Positions 1 to 6,927 of a DNA stretch of 12,099 nucleotides are shown here, one piece after another; the first letter of the stretch is position 1, and every line of letters starts with the position of its first letter. Where the stretch lies: NCBI GenBank assembly GCA_900556095.1, contig USNU01000016.1:1-12099 (forward strand), read 5' to 3'. Below the pieces are notes generated by a model, which was given only the letters and a program-made list of their open reading frames with translations, did not search any database and had not been told where the DNA came from. The DNA comes from an uncultured Bacteroidales bacterium. Its GTDB lineage: Bacteria > Bacteroidota > Bacteroidia > Bacteroidales > Paludibacteraceae. A program made the translations under genes and the position numbers.

Positions 1-181
1 CATCATCAACGCCGCTGACGTAACGCATCCAGCCTGCAACGCCTAATGCCAGCAACGACCAGTCCGTTTCGCGCCCCTGATGTATGCGAATACCTGCCAG
101 CATGCGTTGCGGTAATTTCTGGCTGCCATCCATCGCGATTTGCCAGGTCTTATGTTTCAGCGCCGGATTAGCAAAACGTGC
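1..181 (-). other. yeiQ: Enterobacterial-like mannitol dehydrogenase-family (YeiQ/UxuB type) C-terminal fragment joined in frame to the M16 gene
   Basis: On the minus strand this stretch encodes NPALKHKTWQIAMDG, then QKLPQRMLAGIRIH, then LLALGVAGWMRYVSGVDD. That is the C-terminal helical domain of the long-chain mannitol dehydrogenase family (fructuronate reductase UxuB, tagaturonate reductase UxaB, YeiQ). In this family FANPALxHxTWQIAMDGSQKLPQR is a hallmark. From memory the best match is E. coli YeiQ, possibly identical; this needs a BLAST search. Nothing in an M16 peptidase resembles it. The switch occurs within ARFAN (167-181), which both parents can encode, giving up to about 15 nt of microhomology and keeping the frame. 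Only the middle of the oxidoreductase C-domain is present; its NAD-binding domain is absent and the end lies beyond position 1. I read it as a chimeric join and not a functional gene. Confidence 0.8.
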
Positions 182-2263
182 CTTATAAACCGCCAAAGCT
201 TTCTCCAACGAAACCTTATCCAAAGTTTCTACATTCCAAAGTATGGTGCGATCGGAATGATTGCTGCCCATTACGGAAACAGAGTCTGCAAAAACAGCCT
301 TGGGATTCTTATCCTTATTGAGCAGTTGATTATGCAAAAGCCCCACCAGCGTCCGATAAGCATCTTCATCGTAACGGGGAGCAGTGAACTGCAAGTAGAT
401 TAACTGAAGCATCGTTTCGAGGTCTTTGACAGACGAAGATCCACTCATTGTCTCGGAATAAGCATTGATAGAAGCGTCCACACTGACCGTCTTGCCCGCA
501 AGGGCTTTTTGCAAGTCGGTACGTGAGAGATTACCTAACCCCATCATACTCACAACATCTGCAGCAAGGTTAGCCGACGGCAGGTCTTCGGTAGTTACAA
601 GCGACAAACCGCCTTGGGAAAAAGCATTGAGTAGTATCTCGTCTTGCTTGAAGGCGGTAGGTTTGATAACCACTTTCACGCCATTGGAGAGCGTCCACTC
701 GGTGGTACCCAACTCGGTATTGGTGGTTGTCTTCTTGATTTTGCCTGTACGCGGGGCTTTCTTAACCAACTCAGTATTGACTACCTCCTCTTTCGGAGCC
801 TCTATCTCCATAGTCTCGGTCTCTTTAAGCAACAAGAGAACCATCTCCTCGGTAGGGATATTAACCCCCTCTTTGAGAGGTCCGGTGATAGCTACGGTAG
901 GTTTGTCATCAATGAATTGTTTGGCGATCTCGTTTACAGAAGCTAGATCTATCATCGGAAGAACTTGTTTGACAAAATTGTATTCCCATTCAATCCCTGG
1001 CATAGGTTCATGGTCTTCAAAGTTGCGGATACACTCTTGCGCAATAGCACGATTCTTGCGGTTGTTGCGCTCGTTGTAAGCTTTCTCCATAGTATTGAGG
1101 AACTCGGTCTTAACGCGTTCTAACTCAGCATTTGTAAAGCCATAACGGTGCATTTTCTCCACTTGCAGGAGGAGATCTTTGAGTGCCTCTACCTCTCGTC
1201 CTTCCTTAGGAACGGAAACAGCCACAAACGCATCTTTAAGTTTTACAATTTCCCCATAGTAGCAACCGGCACCTTGGAAAGATGCATTGGGATTGAGAGA
1301 GAGTTCCTCAAAGCGGTTGTCCAACATATCCGTAATAAGATTGTTGATAACCGTCTGCATGTACGCAGGCAGCGTATTTTGAAATTCGACAGGTATCTGC
1401 GAATGTTTGTACTCCAATTCAATACGGGTGCCTTGTGCCTCTGGGTCGAGAGCAATAGCAATCAGTGGAGCAGCGTTGTCCTCTACGGTGTAGAGCGGAC
1501 GCTCACCACGATTCTCACGGGGGGGAACATCTGCCCAAAGAGCTTTGATTTTCTGCTCAATTTGATCCACATCAATGTCACCCACTACAATGATAGCCTG
1601 ATTATCAGGACCATACCATTTGTGGTAGTATGCACGCAGAGCATCGTAGGCGAAATTGTTGATAACGGCAGTATCACCAATTACATCGCGTTTAGCATAT
1701 TGACTACCGGGGTATTTTTTTGCACGTATTTCCTTCCATAAGCGACGGTCGGCAGTACGCCCTGTACGCCACTCCTCACGAATGACACCACGCTCAGCAT
1801 CAATCTCATCCCCCTCCAATAGTAATCCGCAAGCCCAGTCGTGCATTACTAACAGAGCAGAGTCAACAATTCCCTCACGATAGGTAGGGACATCGGAAAG
1901 ACGATAAACCGTTTCATCAATGGAGGTGTAGGCATTGATATTCCCACCAAAGTTCACACCCACAGACTCAAAATACTCAATGATACCTTTACCGGGGAAA
2001 TGCTGCGTACCATTGAATGCCATATGCTCCAAAAAGTGCGCCAAACCATTTTGGTCATCTTCCTCCAATACTGCTCCTACTGCCTGTGCAATATGGAACT
2101 CGCAACGCTGTCTGGGTTGCTCGTTATGGCAGATATAGTAGGTGAGTCCATTGTCTAACTGCCCATAGCGTACATTTGGGTCGCGCGGAAGTTGCTCCGG
2201 CTGTTGTGCCGAAACGAACAGCGTTGCAGCAAGCAACGCAATACTAAGCGTTAATTTCTTCAT
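1..2263 (-). CDS. Secreted M16-family zinc metallopeptidase (pitrilysin/insulinase type), C-terminus replaced by foreign sequence and running off the window
   Basis: The frame is open from ATG 2261-2263 to the window edge (754 codons; I checked 1-1440 codon by codon). Residues 1-20 are a signal peptide ([20 protein letters not shown]), so the protein acts in the periplasm or at the envelope. The inverted zinc motif HxxEH is H76-F-L-E79-H80, and E157 in the ERGVI stretch, 77 residues after H80, is the likely third zinc ligand. A second, inactive M16 repeat begins around residue 520. Family members in Bacteroidales are usually about 940 residues. Residues 1 to about 699 (2263-167) read as normal M16. 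After VYKARFAN the expected DFTFxFVGN-type strand is missing, and residues 700-754 come from another protein family (see the 1-181 entry). The true C-terminal third is therefore lost. The start lies inside the last codons of ftsH (20-bp overlap), so it is probably co-transcribed with rsfS and ftsH. The substrate is unknown. Confidence 0.9.
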   Translation of the reverse strand, partial: MKKLTLSIALLAATLFVSAQQPEQLPRDPNVRYGQLDNGLTYYICHNEQPRQRCEFHIAQAVGAVLEEDDQNGLAHFLEHMAFNGTQHFPGKGIIEYFESVGVNFGGNINAYTSIDETVYRLSDVPTYREGIVDSALLVMHDWACGLLLEGDEIDAERGVIREEWRTGRTADRRLWKEIRAKKYPGSQYAKRDVIGDTAVINNFAYDALRAYYHKWYGPDNQAIIVVGDIDVDQIEQKIKALWADVPPRENRGERPLYTVEDNAAPLIAIALDPEAQGTRIELEYKHSQIPVEFQNTLPAYMQTVINNLITDMLDNRFEELSLNPNASFQGAGCYYGEIVKLKDAFVAVSVPKEGREVEALKDLLLQVEKMHRYGFTNAELERVKTEFLNTMEKAYNERNNRKNRAIAQECIRNFEDHEPMPGIEWEYNFVKQVLPMIDLASVNEIAKQFIDDKPTVAITGPLKEGVNIPTEEMVLLLLKETETMEIEAPKEEVVNTELVKKAPRTGKIKKTTTNTELGTTEWTLSNGVKVVIKPTAFKQDEILLNAFSQGGLSLVTTEDLPSANLAADVVSMMGLGNLSRTDLQKALAGKTVSVDASINAYSETMSGSSSVKDLETMLQLIYLQFTAPRYDEDAYRTLVGLLHNQLLNKDKNPKAVFADSVSVMGSNHSDRTILWNVETLDKVSLEKALAVYKARFANPALKHKTWQIAMDGSQKLPQRMLAGIRIHQGRETDWSLLALGVAGWMRYVSGVDD

Positions 2264-4310
2264 TGTCGATAGTATTTGGTGTTGTATTATCTATTTTTTT
2301 CTCATTGTCGGCATTGTTTTCCATTTCCGCAGTTTCCTGTTCTTGTTTTTCGTTGGCTTCGATGATTTCATCACCGCGACTCTTCCACGGACGCGGACCA
2401 AGAATGTGCTCCACATCTTCGGAAGTGATAACCTCTTTCTCAATGAGCAGTTGGGCTATTTGGTGGTGTCCCTCGGCATTGTCTGTAAGAATTTTACGTG
2501 CGCGCACCATCTGCTCAGCAATGATAGCGGCTGTCTCTCTGTCAATCAGTTCTGCCGTTTTGTCAGAATAGGGTTTAGCAAAACCATAATCGTAACGTCC
2601 AGTAGAGTCGTAGTAACTGACATCTTTCAGTTTGTCGCTCATACCATAGTAAGCCACCATTGCATAAGATTGTTTGGTAGCCCGCTCAAGATCATTGAGA
2701 GCACCAGTAGAAGTCTGATGCAAGAATAGTTGCTCAGCGGCACGCCCCCCCAACAGAGAACAAAGTTCATCGAGAATATGTTCCTTGTTGGTCAGTTGCC
2801 TCTCTTCTGGCAGATACCACGCTGCACCGAGAGCGGCACCGCGCGGAACAATGGTCACTTTAACCAGCGGGTTTGCCCAACGCAACATCCACGAGATAGT
2901 AGCATGCCCTGCTTCATGATAAGCGATAGAACGTTTTTCTTCTTCGGTAAGAATCTTCGTTTTACGCTCCAAACCACCCACGATACGATCGACGGCATCC
3001 ATAAAATCCTGTTTGCCGACTTTCTTATGATTATTGCGAGCAGCAATAAGAGCAGCCTCGTTGCATACATTGGCAATGTCAGCCCCCGAGAAACCCGGAG
3101 TTTGCTTGGATAGAAAATCAACATCAATGGTATCATCGATCTTGATAGGGCGGAGATGCACCTCAAAGATTTCTTTGCGTTCCTGAAGGTCCGGAAGTTC
3201 GACGTGTATCTGCCGATCGAAACGCCCTGCACGCAGCAATGCCGGATCAAGCACATCAGCACGGTTGGTGGCTGCAAGGATAATTACACCCGAGTTGGTA
3301 CCAAAACCATCCATCTCGGTAAGCAATTGATTTAGTGTTGATTCGCGCTCATCGTTTCCTCCTGCCATCACACTTTTTCCGCGCGCACGACCGATAGCAT
3401 CGATCTCATCGATAAAGATGATAGCAGGTGCTTTCTCTTTAGCTTGGCGAAAAAGGTCGCGCACACGACTCGCGCCAACGCCAACAAACATCTCGACAAA
3501 ATCGCTACCTGACATTGAGAAGAATGGTACATCGGCTTCCCCCGCTACGGCTTTTGCAAGCAAAGTCTTACCTGTTCCAGGAGGACCTACAAGGAGTGCA
3601 CCTTTGGGTATTTTGCCACCAAGATCTGTATATTTCTTCGGATTCTTAAGGAAGGCGACAATCTCCTGCACCTCCTGTTTGGCACCGGTAAGACCTGCCA
3701 CATCCTTGAACGTAACCTTATCTTTTTTTTCTTTGTCAAAGACCTGCGCTTTGGCTTTTCCGACGCTAAAGATACCGCCTCCCGCTGACATACCGCTGAC
3801 ACCGCGACTCATCCACACAAAAAAGATAATGAGTAGCAGGAACGGAAACGCATTCACCAAGAAAATATACCAATAATTCTTTGATTGTTTATAAGTTACA
3901 TCTATAGGCTGCTTGCCCATTTCTTTGCGGGTGGCATTCACACCATCAATATACTTGGCAAACTCATCAACACTCGGTATCTGTGCACGCAGTTTGCCGT
4001 TTGCCTGCTCGCCCTTGGCTTGCTCACCAAAGACTATGGCATAACTCTTTGGATGGATAGTTGCTTCTACATGATTATCATCGTATACCACCATCTCGCG
4101 AACGGCATCGCCTTCAATATACGCCGCCAATTTGGTATAACTCAAGCCTTTTTGTGCGCCACCATCTCCATCACCAAACAGAAAAACGGCTATCAAAAGG
4201 AATGCGAATGTGTATAACAGCCAACTAAACCAACGAAAACGCGGCTTTTTCGGTTCTCTCTGTCCATCCGGGTTGGTACCGTTTGGTGCGTTTTGTTCTT
4301 TCTTACTCAT
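2244..4310 (-). CDS. ftsH: ATP-dependent zinc metalloprotease FtsH
   Basis: Membrane-anchored AAA+ protease of 688 residues that extracts and degrades misassembled membrane proteins and short-lived cytosolic proteins as a hexamer. Visible in order: a polar N-terminus, membrane segment about 27-46, a periplasmic domain about 50-143, membrane segment about 146-167, and the AAA module from about 195. Walker A is GPPGTGKT (242-249), the pore loop is F275-V-G, Walker B is IIFIDE (297-302), and the second region of homology carries arginine fingers R363 and R366. The peptidase has HEAGH (465-469) with D540 in TGALND as the third zinc ligand. All catalytic residues are intact. The last 40 residues are an acidic, Asn-rich tail. 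Length is normal for Bacteroidota. It starts 12 bp after the rsfS stop, and its 3' end overlaps the M16 gene by 20 bp. In many Bacteroidales I recall cdsA following ftsH; here an M16 peptidase does. Confidence 0.98.
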   Translation of the reverse strand: MSKKEQNAPNGTNPDGQREPKKPRFRWFSWLLYTFAFLLIAVFLFGDGDGGAQKGLSYTKLAAYIEGDAVREMVVYDDNHVEATIHPKSYAIVFGEQAKGEQANGKLRAQIPSVDEFAKYIDGVNATRKEMGKQPIDVTYKQSKNYWYIFLVNAFPFLLLIIFFVWMSRGVSGMSAGGGIFSVGKAKAQVFDKEKKDKVTFKDVAGLTGAKQEVQEIVAFLKNPKKYTDLGGKIPKGALLVGPPGTGKTLLAKAVAGEADVPFFSMSGSDFVEMFVGVGASRVRDLFRQAKEKAPAIIFIDEIDAIGRARGKSVMAGGNDERESTLNQLLTEMDGFGTNSGVIILAATNRADVLDPALLRAGRFDRQIHVELPDLQERKEIFEVHLRPIKIDDTIDVDFLSKQTPGFSGADIANVCNEAALIAARNNHKKVGKQDFMDAVDRIVGGLERKTKILTEEEKRSIAYHEAGHATISWMLRWANPLVKVTIVPRGAALGAAWYLPEERQLTNKEHILDELCSLLGGRAAEQLFLHQTSTGALNDLERATKQSYAMVAYYGMSDKLKDVSYYDSTGRYDYGFAKPYSDKTAELIDRETAAIIAEQMVRARKILTDNAEGHHQIAQLLIEKEVITSEDVEHILGPRPWKSRGDEIIEANEKQEQETAEMENNADNEKKIDNTTPNTIDNEEINA

Positions 4311-4322
4311 TCAAAATCATTT

Positions 4323-4685
4323 TTATTCATCCGGCAATTCGGTTACTTTACCGTCAGCCCAAAGATGCTCTATGTCGTAGTATTCACGGGGCTCACGCTG
4401 CATAATATGGACAAATACCGTGCCATAATCCATAGCAATCCACTCAGCGTTCTCCTGCCCTGCCATTGTCAGAGGATGCACATGGGTCATAGTACGAACA
4501 TAGTCGTCCACCTCATCAGCAATGGCACTTACCTGCGTAGCACTATTTCCCTCTGCAATTACCATATATTCAACGGGTGCCTCTTTAATCTTCTTTAGGC
4601 CAATGGTTACGATACGTTGTCCTTTGCGGTTGCGGATACCCTCAATGATGGTCTCCACAAGTTTCTTAGTTGATATTTCTTTCAT
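4323..4685 (-). CDS. rsfS: Ribosomal silencing factor RsfS (Iojap family)
   Basis: A 120-residue protein of the RsfS/Iojap/DUF143 family. These proteins bind uL14 on the 50S subunit, block joining with 30S, and reduce translation on starvation. Family landmarks are the N-terminal KLVETIIEGI helix, the VIAEGNSATQV strand-turn (about 48-58), AEWIAMDYGTVFVHIM (about 84-99), and the C-terminal REYYDIEHLW box (about 102-111). I chose ATG 4683-4685 because it gives the usual family length and the alignment begins at MKEIS. The frame stays open further upstream to 4856, but that part crosses the promoter and looks unconserved. It is the first gene of a probable rsfS-ftsH-M16 operon, 12 bp ahead of ftsH. 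No Shine-Dalgarno is visible, as is usual in this phylum. Confidence 0.95.
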   Translation of the reverse strand: MKEISTKKLVETIIEGIRNRKGQRIVTIGLKKIKEAPVEYMVIAEGNSATQVSAIADEVDDYVRTMTHVHPLTMAGQENAEWIAMDYGTVFVHIMQREPREYYDIEHLWADGKVTELPDE

Positions 4686-4717
4686 AATGTATATTTGGAA
4701 ATTACGTTTAGAGATAT

Positions 4718-4755
4718 TTTGCGGCAAAGTTACTATTTTTTTCTGAGATATACAA
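4718..4755 (-). promoter_or_regulatory. Bacteroidota-type promoter for the rsfS-ftsH-M16 operon
   Basis: On the minus strand TAACTTTG at 4725-4732 matches the -7 consensus TAnnTTTG. A TTG at 4753-4755 stands 20 bp upstream as the -33 element; the usual spacing is about 19. Transcription would start near 4718, leaving a leader of about 33 nt before the rsfS ATG. The rest of the 216-bp gap between the rhomboid gene and rsfS is AT-rich, and I see no gene or clear hairpin in it. Confidence 0.65.
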
Positions 4756-4901
4756 TAGAAATTGATTTTACCAAAGTCAATCATACAAAATATGCTCCCA
4801 ATTGCATTAAAACGAATATTCTGTATAAAAAAGCATGCATCACGGATAAGTAGCATATAAATTTACCAAGAATTATTGATACATTCCGCTACAAATGGTT
4901 A

Positions 4902-5666
4902 TCAGACACGTTTTTGATAGTGGTAGTCAGAATAATCTTTGTTGCGAGTGCTGTCAAGGCGTGGATATTTGTCGTGGAACTTACGACGGAGATTACGCCA
5001 CCAACGTGAGATATCATCGCCCTTGCCGTGTCGCCACCAGAGAAGCAACAACCAGCCAAAGAGCATACCGCCGAGGTGGGCGAAATGGGCTACATTGTCG
5101 CCCGTAAAGCCAATCACTCCACCGAGCCCCGCAAAGAGTTCGATCAGCGCATAGACAATCACGAAGATACGCGCGCGGATAGGTATCGGCACAAAGAGAA
5201 TATACATCGGCACATTGGGGAACAGCCACCCGAAAGCGAACAGAACACCGAACACGGCACCCGATGCACCGATAGTAACCATATGATTGATAGCAGAGAT
5301 AACCTTAACTTCCGGCAGAACAGAGAATGCGTGTTGAATCATCAACGCCCACACGGCTTCCTGCATAAGGGCGGCACCAATACCGCACACGAGATAGTAG
5401 ATAAGGAATTTACGGCTACCCCACTCGTTTTCCAAAACGGGCGCAAACATCAGCACGGCAAACATATTGCAGAATATATGTCCGAAATTGGCATGCATAA
5501 ACATATACGTAAATGGTTGCCAAACATAGAATCCCGTTGCGGTGAAATAGTGAAGGCCGAATATATCAGTCAATTGAATGCCATAACGTTGCAGTACGAC
5601 ATCAAGCATCCAAACGATAAAATTCGAGAGGAGCAGGTAGCGTGTAACTGTAGGTAAATTTCTCAT
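4902..5666 (-). CDS. Rhomboid-family intramembrane serine protease
   Basis: A 254-residue polytopic membrane protein of the rhomboid family (Pfam Rhomboid), which cleaves transmembrane segments within the inner membrane. Visible features are a first membrane helix (about 10-27), the HANFGHIFCN helix with H58, H63 and N67 spaced as in GlpG H145/H150/N154, the GASG motif with nucleophile S135, and the partner histidine H197 in the AHLGG motif of the last core helix. The catalytic dyad is therefore intact. A basic cytosolic tail with RWWRNLRRKFHDKYPR follows (about 221-236). I chose ATG 5664-5666 over the upstream GTG 5673-5675, because the GTG touches the predicted -7 box. The gene is divergent from HU. 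The substrate is unknown. Confidence 0.93.
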   Translation of the reverse strand: MRNLPTVTRYLLLSNFIVWMLDVVLQRYGIQLTDIFGLHYFTATGFYVWQPFTYMFMHANFGHIFCNMFAVLMFAPVLENEWGSRKFLIYYLVCGIGAALMQEAVWALMIQHAFSVLPEVKVISAINHMVTIGASGAVFGVLFAFGWLFPNVPMYILFVPIPIRARIFVIVYALIELFAGLGGVIGFTGDNVAHFAHLGGMLFGWLLLLWWRHGKGDDISRWWRNLRRKFHDKYPRLDSTRNKDYSDYHYQKRV

Positions 5667-5674
5667 AATAAGCA

Positions 5675-5682
5675 CAAAGGTA
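5675..5682 (-). promoter_or_regulatory. Putative -7 element of the rhomboid gene promoter
   Basis: TACCTTTG on the minus strand matches TAnnTTTG exactly and ends only 8 nt before the chosen ATG. The -33 box is unclear: a TTG lies 16 bp upstream and a TTTTTG 24 bp upstream, neither at the ideal 19. If real, the transcript would be almost leaderless. Confidence 0.45.
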
Positions 5683-5776
5683 ATACAATAAACACATACA
5701 ACTATACAAAAAGCGTGCTTTTTTAAGCAAAAATGATGTTTTTTAGGTGAAAAATAGCATTTTTATAGGTATATTG

Positions 5777-5814
5777 TTTGCGGTTTCGCTTTTTTGTAGT
5801 ATCTTTGCAAGCGT
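5777..5814 (+). promoter_or_regulatory. Strong Bacteroidota-type promoter for the HU gene
   Basis: TTTG at 5777-5780, a spacer of exactly 19 bp, then TATCTTTG at 5800-5807. This matches the Bacteroidota primary sigma consensus (TTTG-N19-TAnnTTTG) perfectly. Transcription should start near 5814, giving a leader of about 70 nt before the HU ATG. The near-ideal match fits the high expression expected for HU. Confidence 0.85.
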
Positions 5815-5846
5815 TATCCGTAGACTTTATAGTCTGTTGGTAAGCA

Positions 5847-5862
5847 AATTAAACGTTTAATT
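5847..5862. repeat. 16-bp perfect palindrome in the HU leader
   Basis: AATTAAACGTTTAATT is its own reverse complement. It lies between the predicted HU transcription start and the ATG, ending 22 nt before the start codon. A smaller inverted repeat, GACT-TTAT-AGTC, lies just upstream (about 5823-5834). The palindrome could be an operator for a dimeric regulator or a weak RNA hairpin; the sequence does not decide. Confidence 0.6.
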
Positions 5863-5884
5863 AATAACCAAAAAACATTTTATT

Positions 5885-6148
5885 ATGAATAAGGCTGAAC
5901 TCGTTGCTGCCGTTGCAGCAAAAGCTGAAGTATCGAAAGCAGAAGCACAAAAGGTTCTGGATGCAGTATTGGACGTAACCGTAGATGCATTGAAGAAGGG
6001 TGAGAGTGTACAACTCGTAGGCTATGCAACTCTGTCTGTAGTAGAGAAAGCTGCTCGCAAAGGTATCAACCCTGCTACCAAACAGGTGATTGACATTCCT
6101 GCAAAGAAAGCAGTGAAATTCAAAGCAGGTGCAAAACTCGCTCTCTAA
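5885..6148 (+). CDS. HU-family histone-like DNA-binding protein
   Basis: An 87-residue protein of the bacterial HU/IHF family, which bends and compacts DNA as a dimer. It has the two N-terminal dimerisation helices (MNKAELVAAVAAKAEVSKAEA and following), the beta-saddle starting at GYATLSVV (46-53), and the DNA-contacting arm with the intercalating proline P63 in GINPATK. The usual GRNP is GINP here, so one arm arginine is lost. The C-terminus IPAKKAVKFKAGAKL is canonical. ATG 5885-5887 is preceded by an A/T-rich leader with no Shine-Dalgarno. It has its own strong promoter and its own terminator, so it is probably monocistronic. The exact paralogue (HU alpha, HU beta or IHF-like) cannot be assigned. 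Confidence 0.96.
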   Translation: MNKAELVAAVAAKAEVSKAEAQKVLDAVLDVTVDALKKGESVQLVGYATLSVVEKAARKGINPATKQVIDIPAKKAVKFKAGAKLAL

Positions 6149-6166
6149 TAAGACATAATCGAATAG

Positions 6167-6197
6167 AACGAGTTGCTCAGTTTGGGCAACTCGTTTT
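6167..6197 (+). terminator. Rho-independent terminator of the HU gene
   Basis: AACGAGTTGC (6167-6176) pairs perfectly with GCAACTCGTT (6186-6195), giving a 10-bp stem with a 9-nt gap that can pair a little further inside. A T run (6194-6197) follows. It lies 18 nt after the HU stop. Confidence 0.85.
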
Positions 6198-6269
6198 GTG
6201 TCGCTAAGTTTCCTACTTGCTCCGCTCGCGAGAAACAAAAGATTTTATTCAGAAGCAGAGACGGGAGAC

Positions 6270-6277
6270 AATCTTTG
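6270..6277 (+). promoter_or_regulatory. Weak candidate -7 element for adk-obg
   Basis: AATCTTTG differs from TAnnTTTG at one fixed position and lies 31 nt before the adk ATG, after the HU terminator, where a promoter is needed. No good -33 box stands 19 bp upstream, so this is tentative. Confidence 0.3.
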
Positions 6278-6308
6278 AGGTATAAAATCTGAAAAAAAAT
6301 AAAAAGAT

Positions 6309-6881
6309 ATGTTGAATGTAATTCTTTGTGGTGCACCCGGCAGCGGCAAAGGGACACAATCTGATTTCATTGTAAAAAAATACGGTTTACAACACCTGTC
6401 AACAGGCGATGTGTTGCGTGCTGAGATTAAGTCGGGCAGCACACTCGGGAAAGAAATTGACGCTATCATCTCGAAGGGAGAATTGGTACCTGACGCAAAG
6501 ATGATTGACTTGATTGATAATTTCATCGAGAACCTGCCAAAGGACTCGAAAGGTGTTATTTTCGACGGTTTCCCCCGCACAGTAGAGCAGGCAAAAGCCC
6601 TAACCACGCTATTAAAAAAGCATAATATGAATGCTGTAATGCTGGATATGTTTGTAGAAGAGGAGGAAATTATCCAACGCCTGCTGAACCGCGGCAAGAC
6701 AAGCGGTCGTGCGGACGACAACTACGATACTATCAAACAGCGTCTGCAAGTATATAAGGATGTAACAAAACCCGTAGCGACCTACTACCTGCACAACAAT
6801 AACTATTTCGCTATCAACGGCAACAACACAATGGAGGATACGTTTGCACAAATTGATAATATCCTGCAACGCGTAAAATAA
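6309..6881 (+). CDS. adk: Adenylate kinase
   Basis: A 190-residue cytosolic nucleoside monophosphate kinase catalysing ATP + AMP to 2 ADP. The P-loop is GAPGSGKGT (8-16), the AMP-binding region is HLSTGDVLR (29-37), the family signature is FDGFPRT (84-90), and a lid-side GRADDNYDTIKQRL box (about 133-146) carries the expected arginines. There is no zinc-finger lid insertion, so it is the short-lid form usual in Bacteroidota, at normal length. It lies 46 bp upstream of obg on the same strand, and adk-obg is a recurrent pair in this phylum. I recall hpt upstream of adk in Bacteroides; here HU takes that place. Confidence 0.97.
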   Translation: MLNVILCGAPGSGKGTQSDFIVKKYGLQHLSTGDVLRAEIKSGSTLGKEIDAIISKGELVPDAKMIDLIDNFIENLPKDSKGVIFDGFPRTVEQAKALTTLLKKHNMNAVMLDMFVEEEEIIQRLLNRGKTSGRADDNYDTIKQRLQVYKDVTKPVATYYLHNNNYFAINGNNTMEDTFAQIDNILQRVK

Positions 6882-6882
6882 G

Positions 6883-6917
6883 AATTTGTAAATTTGTATG
6901 TTAGCAAATTTGTAAAT
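6883..6917 (+). repeat. Three copies of AATTTGTA between adk and obg
   Basis: AATTTGTA begins at 6883, 6891 and 6907. The first and third are parts of a longer exact repeat, AATTTGTAAAT (6883-6893 and 6907-6917). The cluster also contains TAAATTTG (6889-6896), which matches the -7 consensus, but no -33 box sits at the right distance. It may be a simple AT-rich leader or a weak internal control site for obg. Confidence 0.45.
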
Positions 6918-6927
6918 AGACTCACTT

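Noticed and set aside
465..1741. Long plus-strand frames opposite the M16 gene (465-1079, 1148-1741)
   Set aside because: They are complementary to a continuous, recognisable M16 coding frame and show no recognisable domain.
1..2263. A genuine bifunctional M16 peptidase-oxidoreductase fusion enzyme
   Set aside because: The join cuts both proteins in mid-domain: the M16 part loses its C-terminal third, and the oxidoreductase part lacks its NAD-binding domain. The two parts look phylogenetically unrelated and meet at shared ARFAN microhomology. A functional fusion would not be expected to look like this.
4686..4856. N-terminal extension of RsfS to 177 residues
   Set aside because: The open frame continues upstream by chance. 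It would run across the predicted promoter and would make the protein about 57 residues longer than the family, with no recognisable conserved sequence.
5028..5657. A 209-residue plus-strand frame opposite the rhomboid gene
   Set aside because: It is antisense to a gene with intact catalytic motifs, its composition is low-hydrophobic and rich in His, Glu, Asn and Arg as expected of a shadow frame, and it has no family resemblance.
4902..5675. GTG start for the rhomboid protein three codons upstream
   Set aside because: The GTG overlaps the predicted -7 box, and an ATG is available that gives a normal N-terminus before the first membrane helix.
6149..6308. A small gene or structured RNA between HU and adk
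   Set aside because: The 160-bp gap holds the HU terminator and a weak promoter-like element. I see no plausible short coding frame or known RNA.
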